DNA from: Sphingomonas endophytica
Lineage (GTDB): Bacteria; Pseudomonadota; Alphaproteobacteria; Sphingomonadales; Sphingomonadaceae
Assembly: GCF_001476895.1 (NCBI RefSeq)
Contig: NZ_LDTB01000026.1
Location: 32,147 to 96,146 of the forward strand
DNA length: 64,000 nt
Reading direction: 5' to 3'
Part shown: in pieces, positions 1-11,442 of the stretch
Numbering within the stretch: position 1 is the stretch's first letter
How the letters are laid out: each line of letters starts with the position of its first letter
Notes under the pieces: generated by a model
Databases searched by the model: none
The model's input: the letters and a program-made list of their open reading frames with translations, nothing else
Told to the model about the DNA's origin: nothing
Position numbers and translations under genes: made by a program

Positions 1-38
1 ATGCGAAGCCGCCCGCCCCGAGGCCTGCCGCCGCATGA
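1..38 (+). CDS. C-terminal end of an upstream gene, probably tsaB (partial)
   Basis: The third forward frame is open from the window edge to a TGA at 36-38 and encodes an Ala/Pro-rich tail ending in AKPPAPRPAAA. The stop overlaps the rimI start as ATGA, the usual sign of translational coupling. In alphaproteobacteria the gene directly before rimI is normally tsaB (a t6A tRNA-modification subunit), so tsaB is the likely identity. This is inferred from gene order; the twelve visible codons contain no diagnostic motif. Confidence 0.45.
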   Translation, partial: AKPPAPRPAAA

Positions 39-514
39 CGACGCGGGTGCGGCTGATCGAGCTGGCGCCCGGCGGTGCCGCCGATGCCGAGGCGGTGGAC
101 CGCATCATGGGCGCCGCCTTCGACCCGCGGTACGGCGAGGCGTGGACGCGCAGCCAGTGCATCGGGATTCTGGCCATGCCGGGCGTCTGGCTGACGCTCG
201 CCCGCGTCGACGATGTGGTAGTCGGCTTCGCGCTGGTCCGCGCGATCATGGACGAGGCCGAACTGCTGCTGATCGCGGTCGATCCGGCGGCGCGGCGACG
301 CGGCGTGGGGGCGGCGTTGCTGCGCGGGGTGATCGCGGAGTGCGACGGACGCGGCGTCGCGCGGCTGCATCTGGAGGTGCGCGCCAACAATCCGGCGGTG
401 GCGCTGTACGCCGCGCACGGCTTCGTTCGCGCGGGCGTGCGGCGCGATTATTATCGCGGCACGGGCGGCCAGACGCACGATGCCCACACCTACGCCCGCG
501 ACCTGCGCGCCTGA
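35..514 (+). CDS. rimI: Ribosomal-protein-alanine N-acetyltransferase RimI-like (GNAT)
   Basis: 159-aa GNAT acetyltransferase, the right length for RimI, which acetylates the N-terminal alanine of ribosomal protein S18. Acetyl-CoA binding motif A is visible as VDPAARRRGVGAALL (residues 82-96; R87xxG90xG92), preceded by the acidic EAELLLI strand (about 75-81) typical of RimI. The C-terminal NNPAVALYAAHGF segment is the usual GNAT motif B. The ATG at 35 overlaps the preceding stop. The fur-like gene follows 67 bp later. GNAT substrate specificity cannot be read from sequence alone, but length, motif and the position after the tsaB-like end support RimI. Confidence 0.85.
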   Translation: MTTRVRLIELAPGGAADAEAVDRIMGAAFDPRYGEAWTRSQCIGILAMPGVWLTLARVDDVVVGFALVRAIMDEAELLLIAVDPAARRRGVGAALLRGVIAECDGRGVARLHLEVRANNPAVALYAAHGFVRAGVRRDYYRGTGGQTHDAHTYARDLRA

Positions 515-527
515 CACGCTTCATCGT

Positions 528-555
528 GTTGCGAGTCGGTAGCGCTTTTCGCAAC
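528..555. promoter_or_regulatory. Inverted repeat upstream of the fur-like gene, possible autoregulatory operator
   Basis: GTTGCGA (528-534) and TCGCAAC (549-555) form a perfect 7-bp inverted repeat with a 14-bp spacer. It sits 26 bp before the fur-like ATG, where the promoter should be. Fur-family genes are often autoregulated. The arm spacing is wider than a classical Fur box, so assignment to Fur itself is inference. Confidence 0.4.
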
Positions 556-581
556 AAGCTAAATTCGGTACAGCCCCGACC

Positions 582-1001
582 ATGCCTCGCAAGATCGATC
601 TCGAAGCGCTGTGCCATGAAAAGGGCCTGCGGATTACCGAACAGCGCCGCGTGATCGCGCGCGTCCTTTCCGAGGCGGAGGATCATCCCGACGTCGAGAA
701 GGTCTATGCGCGCGCCTCGGCGATCGATCCGGGCATTTCGATCGCGACCGTCTATCGCACCGTGCGGCTGTTCGAGGAGGCGGGCATCCTGGACCGTCAC
801 GATTTCGGCGACGGACGCGCGCGCTACGAACCCTCGCCCGAGGCGCATCACGACCATCTGATCGATGTCGAGACCGGCAAGGTGATCGAGTTCGTCGATC
901 CCGAACTGGAGCTGCTGCAAAAGGCGATCGCCGAGCGGCTGGGCTTCCGGCTGGTCGATCACCGCATGGAATTGTACGGCGTCGCGCTCCGCAAGGACTG
1001 A
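582..1001 (+). CDS. fur: Fur-family metal-responsive transcriptional regulator
   Basis: 139-aa Fur-family repressor that would sense Fe(II) or Mn(II) and bind operator DNA as a dimer. The recognition helix region ISIATVYRTVRLFEEAG is at 52-68. The metal-site signature HHDHL is at 89-93, and another His (127) lies near the C-terminus. The CxxC structural zinc site of E. coli Fur is absent: the protein has a single Cys (11), and the segment after HHDHL reads IDVETGKVIEF. This is common in alphaproteobacterial Fur/Mur proteins. Whether it works as Fur (iron) or Mur (manganese) cannot be decided here. A perfect inverted repeat lies just upstream. Confidence 0.9.
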   Translation: MPRKIDLEALCHEKGLRITEQRRVIARVLSEAEDHPDVEKVYARASAIDPGISIATVYRTVRLFEEAGILDRHDFGDGRARYEPSPEAHHDHLIDVETGKVIEFVDPELELLQKAIAERLGFRLVDHRMELYGVALRKD

Positions 1002-1004
1002 GCC

Positions 1005-1709
1005 GTGAACGCCCGCGCGGTGGGGCGGCTGGCGGCCTTGGCCGGGGCGCTCGCGCTGGCGCTGCTGCTGCATGGAGCGTGGCGGCTGGTGCGTGCGCGG
1101 TCGCCGTGGCCGCGCCGCTTCCTGGGCTGGGTCGCGTGGATCGTCGGCGCGCGGGTGCGTATCGTCGGCACGCCGCTGACCCGCGACGGGGTGCTGCTGT
1201 CCAATCATCTGAGCTGGATCGACATCCCGCTGCTGGCGGGGGCGAGCGGCGCGGCGTTCGTCGCCAAGGCCGAATTGCGCGATGCCCCGCTGGTCGGCTG
1301 GCTTTGTACGCTGAACCACACCCTGTTCGTCAAGCGCGGCGACCGGATGGGGATCGAGGCGCAGGTCGCCGCGCTCCGCGCGCAGCTGGCCGGACCGCAG
1401 CCGGTGGGGATCTTCCCGGAGGGGACGACCGGCGACGGGCGGACGCTGCTGCCCTTCAAGGCCGGGCTGCTCGCCGCGCTCGATCCGCCGCCGCCGGGCG
1501 TGCGCGTGCAGCCGGTGCGGATCGATTACGGCGACGCCACCGACGATCTGGCCTGGGTGGGGGCCGAGCCGGGCGCGCAACACGCCATCCGGGTGTTGAA
1601 CCGCGCTGGCCATTTCACCGCGACGCTGCACTTTCTGGAACCGTTCGTGCCGAGCGGCGACCGCAAGGCGATCGCCGCGACGGCGCGGGCGCGGATCGAG
1701 GCGGCGTGA
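1005..1709 (+). CDS. plsC: 1-acyl-sn-glycerol-3-phosphate acyltransferase (PlsC family)
   Basis: 234-aa inner-membrane acyltransferase that would convert lysophosphatidic acid to phosphatidic acid in phospholipid synthesis. The catalytic HX4D motif is in NHLSWID (H68, D73). The glycerophosphate-binding FPEGTT block is at 137-142. A hydrophobic N-terminal helix (about 8-24) anchors the protein. It starts with GTG or ATG close behind the fur-like stop (the called start is 1005), and its stop overlaps the next ATG as TGATG. Sequence alone does not distinguish it from an ornithine-lipid acyltransferase such as OlsA. Confidence 0.85.
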   Translation: MNARAVGRLAALAGALALALLLHGAWRLVRARSPWPRRFLGWVAWIVGARVRIVGTPLTRDGVLLSNHLSWIDIPLLAGASGAAFVAKAELRDAPLVGWLCTLNHTLFVKRGDRMGIEAQVAALRAQLAGPQPVGIFPEGTTGDGRTLLPFKAGLLAALDPPPPGVRVQPVRIDYGDATDDLAWVGAEPGAQHAIRVLNRAGHFTATLHFLEPFVPSGDRKAIAATARARIEAA

Positions 1710-2134
1710 TGCGGCGCGTGATCGTGCTTGCCGCGCTGCTCGCCGCCGGCTGTTCGCGCGACGACAGTGCGGAGCGGCGCGCACGGCTGGGGCCGAACCC
1801 CGGTTTCGCGCAATTGATGCGGGTCGCGGATGCCGAGGCGGGTGCGCGGCGGTTCGGGCAATGCGCGGCGTGTCACTCGATCGCGGCGGGCGGGCAGGAT
1901 CGCAACGGCCCGAACCTGCACGGCGTCTACGGCGCGAAGATCGGGCAGAACAGCGCGCGCTTCGGCTATACCGAGGCGTTGCAGGCGCAAGCGGGGACAT
2001 GGGATGCCGCACGGCTCGACCGCTGGCTGGCCGATCCGCGTGGCATGGTGCCGGGTACCAGCATGGCCTTTCCGGGGGTGCGCGATCCGCTCGATCGCGC
2101 CGATTTGATCGCCTATCTGAAGACGCAATCGTGA
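1709..2134 (+). CDS. Class I c-type cytochrome, predicted lipoprotein
   Basis: 141-aa single-haem cytochrome c of the cytochrome c2/c552 type. The haem-binding CAACH is at 52-56 and the probable sixth ligand Met119 lies in PGTSMAF. The N-terminus is hydrophobic and ends in a lipobox-like LAAGC (Cys15), so the protein is probably a lipid-anchored periplasmic electron carrier. The start was chosen at the ATG overlapping the plsC stop (TGATG), giving a complete signal sequence. Its stop overlaps the next GTG. The redox partner is unknown. Confidence 0.85.
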   Translation: MRRVIVLAALLAAGCSRDDSAERRARLGPNPGFAQLMRVADAEAGARRFGQCAACHSIAAGGQDRNGPNLHGVYGAKIGQNSARFGYTEALQAQAGTWDAARLDRWLADPRGMVPGTSMAFPGVRDPLDRADLIAYLKTQS

Positions 2135-2586
2135 CGGCGGTGCGCGCCTATGCCGCGACCGATCGCGATGCGTGTCTGGCATTGTTCGACGGGAACGTGC
2201 CGACCTTCTTCGCCGCCAGCGAACGCGAGGATTTCGCGGCATTTCTCGACCGCGACGCCGCCGACTGGACGTTCCAGGTGATAGAGCGCGACGGGCGCGT
2301 CGTGGCGTGTCGAGGGCATAAGGTCGCTGGCGACGGCGTGACGGCAGGGTTTTGCTGGGGGATGGTCGACCGCGCGCTGCACCGCACCGGCCTGGGCAGC
2401 GTGCTGACCGAGGCGCGGTTGCGCGCGGCGCGCGCGACGCCGGGGGTGACACAGGCGTGCCTCGACACCAGCCAGCATACGCGCGGCTTCTACGAGCGGT
2501 TCGGCTTCGTGGTCGAGGCGGTGGTGGCGGACGGTTACGGCGCGGGGCTGGACCGCCATGACATGCGGCTGCGCTGGTCAGGGTGA
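2131..2586 (+). CDS. GNAT-family N-acetyltransferase
   Basis: 151-aa protein starting at a GTG that overlaps the cytochrome stop (GTGA). The C-terminal half carries GNAT-like features: HRTGLGSVLTEARLRAAR (about 86-103) resembles motif A, and the FYERFGFVVE segment is the classic GNAT motif B ending. The acceptor substrate cannot be inferred. Start-stop overlaps link it to plsC and the cytochrome in one transcription unit leading towards miaB. Confidence 0.75.
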   Translation: MTAVRAYAATDRDACLALFDGNVPTFFAASEREDFAAFLDRDAADWTFQVIERDGRVVACRGHKVAGDGVTAGFCWGMVDRALHRTGLGSVLTEARLRAARATPGVTQACLDTSQHTRGFYERFGFVVEAVVADGYGAGLDRHDMRLRWSG

Positions 2587-2610
2587 CGCGTTTCCGCTAA
2601 GGGCGCCCGC

Positions 2611-3945
2611 ATGTCCGCAGCGCCCAAGACTCCCCCGAAGACCTTTCACGTCAAGTCGTTCGGTTGCCAGATGAACGTCTATGACGGTGAGCGGATGGCC
2701 GAATTGATGGCTGCCGAGGGGATGGTCGCGACCGACGACGCCAATGCCGCCGATCTGGTCGTGCTCAACACCTGCCACATCCGCGAGAAGGCGACCGAGA
2801 AGGTCTATTCGGACATCGGGCGCGTGCGGAAGGTGGCGGGCGCGGAAGGGCGTGCGCCGATGATCGCGGTCGCGGGCTGCGTCGCGCAGGCCGAGGGCGA
2901 GGAGATCGTGCGCCGCGCCAAGGTGGACGTGGTGGTCGGCCCGCAGGCGTATCACAACCTGCCGAAACTGGTCGCGGCGGCGGCGAAGGGCGAGGCGGCG
3001 CTCGACACCGACATGCCGCTGGCGTCGAAGTTCGGCGCCCTCCCCGCGCGCCGCAACGTCGCGCCGGGCGCGTTCCTGACCGTGCAGGAAGGGTGCGACA
3101 AGTTCTGCACCTATTGCGTGGTGCCGTACACGCGCGGCGCGGAGATCAGCCGCCCGTTCGCGGCGATCGTCGACGAGGCGAAGGCGCTGGTCGATGCCGG
3201 CGCGCGCGAGATCACGCTGCTGGGGCAGAACGTCAACGCGTGGAGCGACGGCGACGGGCGGGGGCTGCACGACCTGATCCGCGCGCTGGACCGCGTGCCC
3301 GGACTGGCGCGGATCCGCTATACGACCAGCCATCCCAATGACATGGCGCAGGGGTTGATCGACGCGCATCGCGATGTCGAAAGCCTGATGCCGTTCCTCC
3401 ATCTGCCGGTGCAGGCCGGAAGCGATCGCGTGCTGCGCGCGATGAACCGCCAGCACACGCGCAACGGCTATCTGCGGCTACTCGACCGGATGCGCGCGGC
3501 GCGCCCCGATATCGCGCTGTCGGGCGATTTCATCGTCGGCTTCCCCGGCGAGACCGAGGCGGAGTTCGCCGAGACGCTGAGCCTGGTCGATGCGGTCGGC
3601 TATGCGCAGGCGTACAGCTTCAAATATTCGCCGCGCCCCGGCACCCCGGCGGCGACGCTGGGCGAACAGGTCGCGGCGGAGGTGATGGACGAACGGTTGC
3701 AGCGGTTGCAGGCCGCGCTCCAGCGCGATCAGGCGGCGTTCAATGCCGCCTCGGTCGGGCGGACCTGCCGCGTGCTGATCGAGCGCAAGGGCAAGCGCGA
3801 CGGGCAATGGCTGGGCAAGTCGCCGTGGCTGCAATCGGTGCATGTCGTCGGGCCGCACGCGATCGGCGACATGCTGGACGTGACGCTGGTGGAGGCCGGG
3901 CCGCTGTCGCTGACGGGTGAGGTACGGGCGCTGGCGGCGGCGTGA
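2611..3945 (+). CDS. miaB: tRNA-2-methylthio-N6-isopentenyladenosine(37) synthase MiaB
   Basis: 444-aa radical-SAM methylthiotransferase that adds the 2-methylthio group to i6A37 of tRNA. The N-terminal UPF0004 domain has the three cluster cysteines C19 (FGCQMN), C55 (NTCHIRE) and C90 (AGCVAQ). The radical-SAM cluster is CDKFCTYC (C162, C166, C169). The C-terminal TRAM domain lies at about 375-440. All [4Fe-4S] ligands are intact and the length is normal. It precedes phoH-ybeY-corC, the usual alphaproteobacterial order. Confidence 0.97.
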   Translation: MSAAPKTPPKTFHVKSFGCQMNVYDGERMAELMAAEGMVATDDANAADLVVLNTCHIREKATEKVYSDIGRVRKVAGAEGRAPMIAVAGCVAQAEGEEIVRRAKVDVVVGPQAYHNLPKLVAAAAKGEAALDTDMPLASKFGALPARRNVAPGAFLTVQEGCDKFCTYCVVPYTRGAEISRPFAAIVDEAKALVDAGAREITLLGQNVNAWSDGDGRGLHDLIRALDRVPGLARIRYTTSHPNDMAQGLIDAHRDVESLMPFLHLPVQAGSDRVLRAMNRQHTRNGYLRLLDRMRAARPDIALSGDFIVGFPGETEAEFAETLSLVDAVGYAQAYSFKYSPRPGTPAATLGEQVAAEVMDERLQRLQAALQRDQAAFNAASVGRTCRVLIERKGKRDGQWLGKSPWLQSVHVVGPHAIGDMLDVTLVEAGPLSLTGEVRALAAA

Positions 3946-3950
3946 CCCTT

Positions 3951-4077
3951 AACCTCCCCTGCAAGGGGAGGTGGCAGCGCGCAGCGCTGACGGAGGGGTC
4001 TTGAGGCTCGTAGCGTCACCGCGCGCGACTACCCCTCCACCACCCTGCGGGTGGTCCCCCTCCCCTTTCAGGGGAGG
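3951..4077. repeat. Composite palindromic intergenic repeat
   Basis: The miaB-phoH gap holds three nested hairpins. They are AACCTCCCCT-GCA-AGGGGAGGT (3951-3972), ACCACCC-TGC-GGGTGGT (about 4039-4055) and CCTCCCCT-ttc-AGGGGAGG (4059-4077). The outer two share their stem sequence, so the whole unit can also fold end to end. Such G-rich/C-rich mosaics are dispersed in many alphaproteobacterial genomes. No coding content is seen. It may attenuate or terminate miaB transcription. Confidence 0.7.
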
Positions 4078-4212
4078 TTTTCGAGATTTCGCCTTTCCGC
4101 CACCTTCAACCCCTGCCACACTCGCCGCGATGCCATTGTGCCGTCACGCGCCGCCCCTATCTCGCCCTTGTGGCGATCGTCGCCGCGCGTTGCCCATCGC
4201 CACAGGAGCCGC

Positions 4213-5208
4213 ATGAGCCGTAAACCCGTCCCCGCCCACGCTGGCGAGCGTTCGCGCGCCGAGGTCGTCTTCGATCGCCCGCAACTGCTGAGCCGCCTGT
4301 TCGGGCAATACGATCAGCATCTGGTGGCGCTGGAGAACCGGCTGGGCGTATATATCACTGCGCGCGGCAACCGCGTCGGGCTGGAGGGTACCGCCGAGCA
4401 GGTGGCGCTGGCGCGCGACGTGCTCCACGACCTGTATGCGCGAATCCAGCGCGGCGAGGAGGTCGATACCGGTCTGGTCGACGCCTCGATCGCGATGGCG
4501 GCGGAGCCGGTGCTGGACGGCATCATCTCGACCGAGCGCAGCGCCGCGCCATCGGTGATGATCCGCACGCGCAAGAAGACGATCGTCCCGCGCACGCCCG
4601 CGCAGGCGCATTACATGCGCGAGCTGACGACGCACGACATGATCTTCGCGCTGGGGCCGGCGGGGACCGGCAAGACCTATATCGCGGTCGCGCAGGCGGT
4701 CGCGCAGCTGATCGCGGGCAGCGTGCAGCGGCTGATCCTGTCGCGCCCGGCGGTGGAGGCGGGCGAGCGCCTCGGCTTCCTGCCCGGCGACATGAAGGAG
4801 AAGGTCGATCCGTACCTGCGCCCGCTCTACGACGCGCTGTACGACTGCCTGCCCGCCGAGCAGGTCGAGCGGCGGATCGCGTCGGGCGAGATCGAGATCG
4901 CGCCGATCGCCTTCATGCGCGGCCGGACGCTGGGCGACGCGTTCGTGATCCTCGACGAGGCGCAGAACACCACGCCCGCGCAGATGAAGATGTTCCTCAC
5001 CCGCTTTGGCCAGAACAGCCGGATGGTGATCTGCGGCGATCCGAACCAGACCGACTTGCCCGGCGGTGTCGGCGCCAGCGGCCTGGCCGATGCCACGACG
5101 CGGCTGGAGGGCGTGGAGGGCATCTCGCTCTGCCGCTTCACCGCCGCCGACGTCGTGCGTCATCCGATTGTCGGGCGGATCGTGGAGGCGTATGAGGGGG
5201 TGGCATGA
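4213..5208 (+). CDS. phoH: PhoH-family ATPase (PhoH-like)
   Basis: 331-aa cytosolic P-loop ATPase related to PhoH/YbeZ, functionally linked to the RNase YbeY and RNA quality control. Walker A is GPAGTGKT (148-155) and Walker B is VILDEAQ (245-251). An RNA-binding-like N-terminal segment (about 20-75) precedes the ATPase. The start is the ATG at 4213, with AGGAG immediately upstream (4203-4207). Longer open reading frame upstream is unsupported and runs into the palindromic repeat. The stop overlaps the next ATG (ATGA), coupling it to the vapB-like gene rather than directly to ybeY. Confidence 0.95.
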   Translation: MSRKPVPAHAGERSRAEVVFDRPQLLSRLFGQYDQHLVALENRLGVYITARGNRVGLEGTAEQVALARDVLHDLYARIQRGEEVDTGLVDASIAMAAEPVLDGIISTERSAAPSVMIRTRKKTIVPRTPAQAHYMRELTTHDMIFALGPAGTGKTYIAVAQAVAQLIAGSVQRLILSRPAVEAGERLGFLPGDMKEKVDPYLRPLYDALYDCLPAEQVERRIASGEIEIAPIAFMRGRTLGDAFVILDEAQNTTPAQMKMFLTRFGQNSRMVICGDPNQTDLPGGVGASGLADATTRLEGVEGISLCRFTAADVVRHPIVGRIVEAYEGVA

Positions 5209-5492
5209 ACGCCATCCCGCCCCCGCCGACCCGCGCCGAGGAAGAGGCGTTGTCGCACCCGTTCCTGATCGAGGATGAAGCGGTGGTAAGAATGATCGCC
5301 CGCCTCGCGGATGAGCGCGGCACGGCGATGCACGACATCGTCGCGCTGGCGATCGGCGACTATTACAAGCGCCATGCGAATGGCCGCCCGGCGCCGGAGT
5401 GGTTGCAACGGTTCTGGCGTGAGCATCCGCTACCGCTTCCGACCGGATTGAAGGCGGACAAGGCATTCTACGACTCGCTGAACGACGAATGA
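5205..5492 (+). CDS. VapB-like antitoxin (PSK-type)
   Basis: 95-aa acidic protein with no membrane segment. Its middle part (EDEAVVRMIARLADERGTAM) resembles the N-terminal DNA-binding region of VapB/PSK antitoxins, and the Pro/Leu-rich tail ending FYDSLNDE is typical of the toxin-binding end. The start overlaps the phoH stop, and the PIN-domain gene begins 4 bp after its own stop. This arrangement matches type II toxin-antitoxin order, antitoxin first. The family call rests mainly on the partner gene. Confidence 0.75.
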   Translation: MNAIPPPPTRAEEEALSHPFLIEDEAVVRMIARLADERGTAMHDIVALAIGDYYKRHANGRPAPEWLQRFWREHPLPLPTGLKADKAFYDSLNDE

Positions 5493-5496
5493 GCGC

Positions 5497-5907
5497 GTGA
5501 CCCTGTTTGTGGATGCATCGGCGATCGTCGCGATGATCGCGCGTGAGCCAGAGGCGGTGCCCTTCGCCGAGCGGCTTGGTCATTCCGATGCGAAGCACAC
5601 GTCGCCGATCGCGATCTGGGAGGCGGTCCGCGCGGTCGTCCGCGTGCGCGGCGTTGACCTGATCGAAGCCCGCGATCTGGTCGCGACATTCCTGCGCGAT
5701 GCGGGCGTCGAGGTGATGCCGATCGGCGCGACGCACGGCGAACTCGCGCTTGATGCCTATGCGGCGTTCGGCAAAGGCCGCCATGCGGCCGCACTGAACA
5801 TGGGGGATTGCTTCGCCTATGCCCGTGCCAAAGCGAGCAGGGCGAGCATCCTTTTCAAGGGTAACGATTTCGCCCGTACAGACCTGACAGACGGAACGCT
5901 CGAATGA
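5497..5907 (+). CDS. vapC: VapC-like PIN-domain ribonuclease toxin
   Basis: 136-aa PIN-domain protein, the usual length for VapC, a Mg-dependent endoribonuclease neutralised by VapB. The acidic active-site set is present: D6 (FVDASA), E42 (IWEAVRA), D104 (MGDCFAYA) and D124 (KGNDF). Translation starts at GTG 5497. The stop overlaps the ybeY ATG (ATGA), so toxin and ybeY are predicted to be translationally coupled. The catalytic residues are intact, giving no sign of decay. Confidence 0.88.
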   Translation: MTLFVDASAIVAMIAREPEAVPFAERLGHSDAKHTSPIAIWEAVRAVVRVRGVDLIEARDLVATFLRDAGVEVMPIGATHGELALDAYAAFGKGRHAAALNMGDCFAYARAKASRASILFKGNDFARTDLTDGTLE

Positions 5908-6413
5908 TCCACATCGAACTGACCCGCGAAGACCCGTGGCCCGACGCCGACTGGGACGCGCGCGCGCTGGCCGCCGCGCGCGCGGCGATCGCGAAGACGC
6001 CGTACGGCGATCTGTTGACCACGCGCGCGCATGTCGAGATCAGCGTGCGGCTGGCGACCGATGAGGAGGTGCGGACGCTCAACCACCAGTATCGCGACAA
6101 GGACAAGCCGACCAACGTGCTGTCCTTCCCGATGGTGCAGGCCGACCTGATCGATTCCGTGACGCAGAACAGCGACGACGGCGAGGTGCTGCTCGGCGAT
6201 ATCGTGCTGGCGCATGGCGTGTGCGAACGTGAGGCGGCGGAGCGGAACATTCCGGCGGCGGATCATTTCTCGCATCTGGTGGTGCATGGCTGCCTCCATC
6301 TGCTAGGCTATGACCATATGACCGACGACGAGGGCGACGCGATGGAGCAGATCGAGCGCGACGCCCTGGCCGATCTGGGCATCGCCGACCCCTACCTGAT
6401 TCGCGAGGATTGA
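5904..6413 (+). CDS. ybeY: Endoribonuclease YbeY (rRNA maturation factor)
   Basis: 169-aa zinc-dependent endoribonuclease for 16S rRNA 3'-end maturation and ribosome quality control. The metal-binding HGCLHLLGYDH motif (H128, H132, H138) is complete. The preceding GDIVLAH segment (about 98-104) is also typical. The ATG overlaps the vapC-like stop. In related genomes it normally follows phoH directly; here two toxin-antitoxin genes separate them. corC follows after 11 bp. Confidence 0.96.
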   Translation: MIHIELTREDPWPDADWDARALAAARAAIAKTPYGDLLTTRAHVEISVRLATDEEVRTLNHQYRDKDKPTNVLSFPMVQADLIDSVTQNSDDGEVLLGDIVLAHGVCEREAAERNIPAADHFSHLVVHGCLHLLGYDHMTDDEGDAMEQIERDALADLGIADPYLIRED

Positions 6414-6424
6414 ACCCAACGGCC

Positions 6425-7339
<915 letters not shown>

Positions 7340-7430
7340 GCGACTTCGGCTGATCGTCGCAATCGATCATACCGTTCGCGATTTCACGTTTTTCCGATCA
7401 CTCTCGCTCCATTACTATCCGCGTCATTGA

Positions 7431-9722
<2,292 letters not shown>

Positions 9723-9954
9723 TCGATCGGGTATCAATCGGTTATTGAATTGGGATGGACCGGACGGTCGCCACTTGGCGCCCCTCCCGGTTCCTCCCTC
9801 CCGTTACCGGCAGAGGAAGTCCTTCGGGTCGCCGAATGGCTGACTTGGCCGGGGTCGCCGGTGTGCCCCCCACACCGGCGGCCGATTCCTCCCGACCGCG
9901 TCGATTTCACGATCGCGGTGGCGCGATCGGCGCCGTGCCCCTACATCGTCGGTC
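9723..9954. other. katG / dehydrogenase intergenic region with a hairpin
   Basis: Gap of 232 bp with no convincing gene. It contains a perfect 9-bp stem, GCCGGTGTG (9857-9865) and CACACCGGC (9871-9879), around a five-C loop. The hairpin may terminate katG transcription, although no T-run follows. Confidence 0.5.
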
Positions 9955-11283
9955 ATGCGCAAACATGTCCTCGCCGTCATCGGCCTGCTCGTCCTGCTCG
10001 GCGTCGCGATCTTCGCCTATCTGGCGTGGCCCGATACCGCGCGACTGGACGTGGCCGCGGTCAGCGGTACGCGCCCCGCCATCACCCAGCCGCGCGATCA
10101 GGTGATCCCGACCGTCGAAACCGCCGATCCGATCGGCTGGAAGGCGGGCGAGACGCCGGTCGCGGCCCCCGGGCTGAAGGTGGCGGCGTTCGCCGACGGG
10201 CTGGAGCATCCGCGCTGGCTGTACCGGCTGCCCAATGGCGACGTGCTGGTCGCCGAAACCAACTCGCCCCCGCGCGAGGGCGGCGGCATCAAGGGCTGGG
10301 TCATGCGCCACCTGTTGGGCAAGGTCGGCGCGGGCGTGCCGTCCGCCAACCGCATCACGTTGCTGCGCGATGCCGATGGCGACGGCGTGGCGGAGCTGAA
10401 GACCCCGTTCATGACCGGGCTGAACTCGCCGTCGGGCATGGCGCTGCTGAACGGACAGCTTTACGTCGCCAATACCGACTCGCTGGTGCGCGTACCGTAT
10501 CGCGATGGCGAGACGAAGATCACCGCGACACCCGAGACGGTCGTGACCTACCCGGGCGGCGGCAACCATTGGTCGCGCAACGTGATCGTCGCCGAGGACG
10601 GCAAGACGCTCTACCTGTCGGTCGGATCGGCGTCGAATATCGCCGAGAACGGGCTGGATGCCGAGCACGACCGCGCCGCGATCCTGCAGGTGTTCCCCGA
10701 CCAGAAGAAGTATCGCGTCTTCGCCTCGGGCATCCGCAACGCCAATGGCATGGCGCTGGTCCCCGGCACCAACCGGCTGTGGACCGTCGTCAACGAACGC
10801 GACATGCTCGGCTCGGATCTGGTCCCCGATTACATGAGCGCGATCGAACTGGGCGATAATTTCGGCTGGCCCTGGTATTATTGGGGCGGGTATCCGGACG
10901 TGCGGGTGCAACCGAAGAACCAGGAACTGCAGCAATATGTGAAGCGCCCGGATTATGCGCTGGGGCCGCATGTCGCCGCATTGGGGCTGACCTTCGCGGC
11001 CGACGCCAAACTGGGCGCGAACTTCGCGCGCGGCGCCTTCGTCGGCGAGCACGGATCGTGGAATCGCAAGCCGCTGTCGGGTTACAAGGTGGTGTACGTC
11101 CCCTTCAATGCCGAGGGCTGGCCGGAGAAGGGCGTCAAGCCGGTCGATGTGCTGACCGGCTTCCTCAACAAGGATGAGGAAGCGCATGGGCGGCCGGTGG
11201 CGGTCATCACCGACAAGACCGGCGGACTGCTGGTGGCGGATGACGTGGGCAATATGGTGTGGCGGGTCAGCGCGGCAAAGTGA
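9955..11283 (+). CDS. Sorbosone-dehydrogenase-like PQQ-type sugar dehydrogenase, membrane-anchored
   Basis: 442-aa protein with an N-terminal hydrophobic segment (about 5-23) that is a signal anchor or signal peptide, followed by a six-bladed propeller of the glucose/sorbosone dehydrogenase fold. Recognisable segments are GLEHPRWLYRLPNGDVLVAE, SGIRNANGMAL, ERDMLGSDLVPDYM, DNFGWPWYYWGG and FVGEHGSWNRK. The family oxidises sugars in the periplasm with PQQ, but the true substrate is unknown. No PQQ-synthesis genes are in the window. It sits alone between katG and a minus-strand gene. Confidence 0.85.
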   Translation: MRKHVLAVIGLLVLLGVAIFAYLAWPDTARLDVAAVSGTRPAITQPRDQVIPTVETADPIGWKAGETPVAAPGLKVAAFADGLEHPRWLYRLPNGDVLVAETNSPPREGGGIKGWVMRHLLGKVGAGVPSANRITLLRDADGDGVAELKTPFMTGLNSPSGMALLNGQLYVANTDSLVRVPYRDGETKITATPETVVTYPGGGNHWSRNVIVAEDGKTLYLSVGSASNIAENGLDAEHDRAAILQVFPDQKKYRVFASGIRNANGMALVPGTNRLWTVVNERDMLGSDLVPDYMSAIELGDNFGWPWYYWGGYPDVRVQPKNQELQQYVKRPDYALGPHVAALGLTFAADAKLGANFARGAFVGEHGSWNRKPLSGYKVVYVPFNAEGWPEKGVKPVDVLTGFLNKDEEAHGRPVAVITDKTGGLLVADDVGNMVWRVSAAK

Positions 11284-11318
11284 CGTCGCCGCGTCGATCG
11301 TCGCGTCGCCTCTCGATC

Positions 11319-11414
11319 GTCACCCCGGCGCTGGCCGGGGGTCGCTCTCTGCCTACCATTACCGGCCTTGGCAGCCGTGTCGCCATGGATCCCGGCCGTC
11401 GCCGGGATGACGGG
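11319..11414. repeat. Dispersed palindromic repeat (GTCACCCCGGCG type)
   Basis: Starts GTCACCCCGGCG-CTGGCCGGGG, a hairpin, and ends CCATGGATCCCGGC-CGTC-GCCGGGATGACG, a second hairpin. The same opening GTCACCCCGGCG followed by a CCATGG-TCC block recurs at 26848-26943. These units resemble the short mosaic palindromes dispersed between convergent genes in many alphaproteobacteria. It lies between two convergent genes and may terminate both. Confidence 0.65.
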
Positions 11415-11442
11415 TCAAGATACCCGAGGGCGCCCCTTCAAC

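Noticed and set aside
246..2012. A 588-codon minus-strand open frame at the left edge
   Set aside because: It covers fur, plsC and the cytochrome gene in antisense with Arg/Pro-rich composition typical of GC-rich shadows.
3946..4212. Possible small genes in the miaB-phoH gap
   Set aside because: The open frames there run through the palindromic repeat and give Pro/Arg/Thr-rich products without a plausible start or SD.
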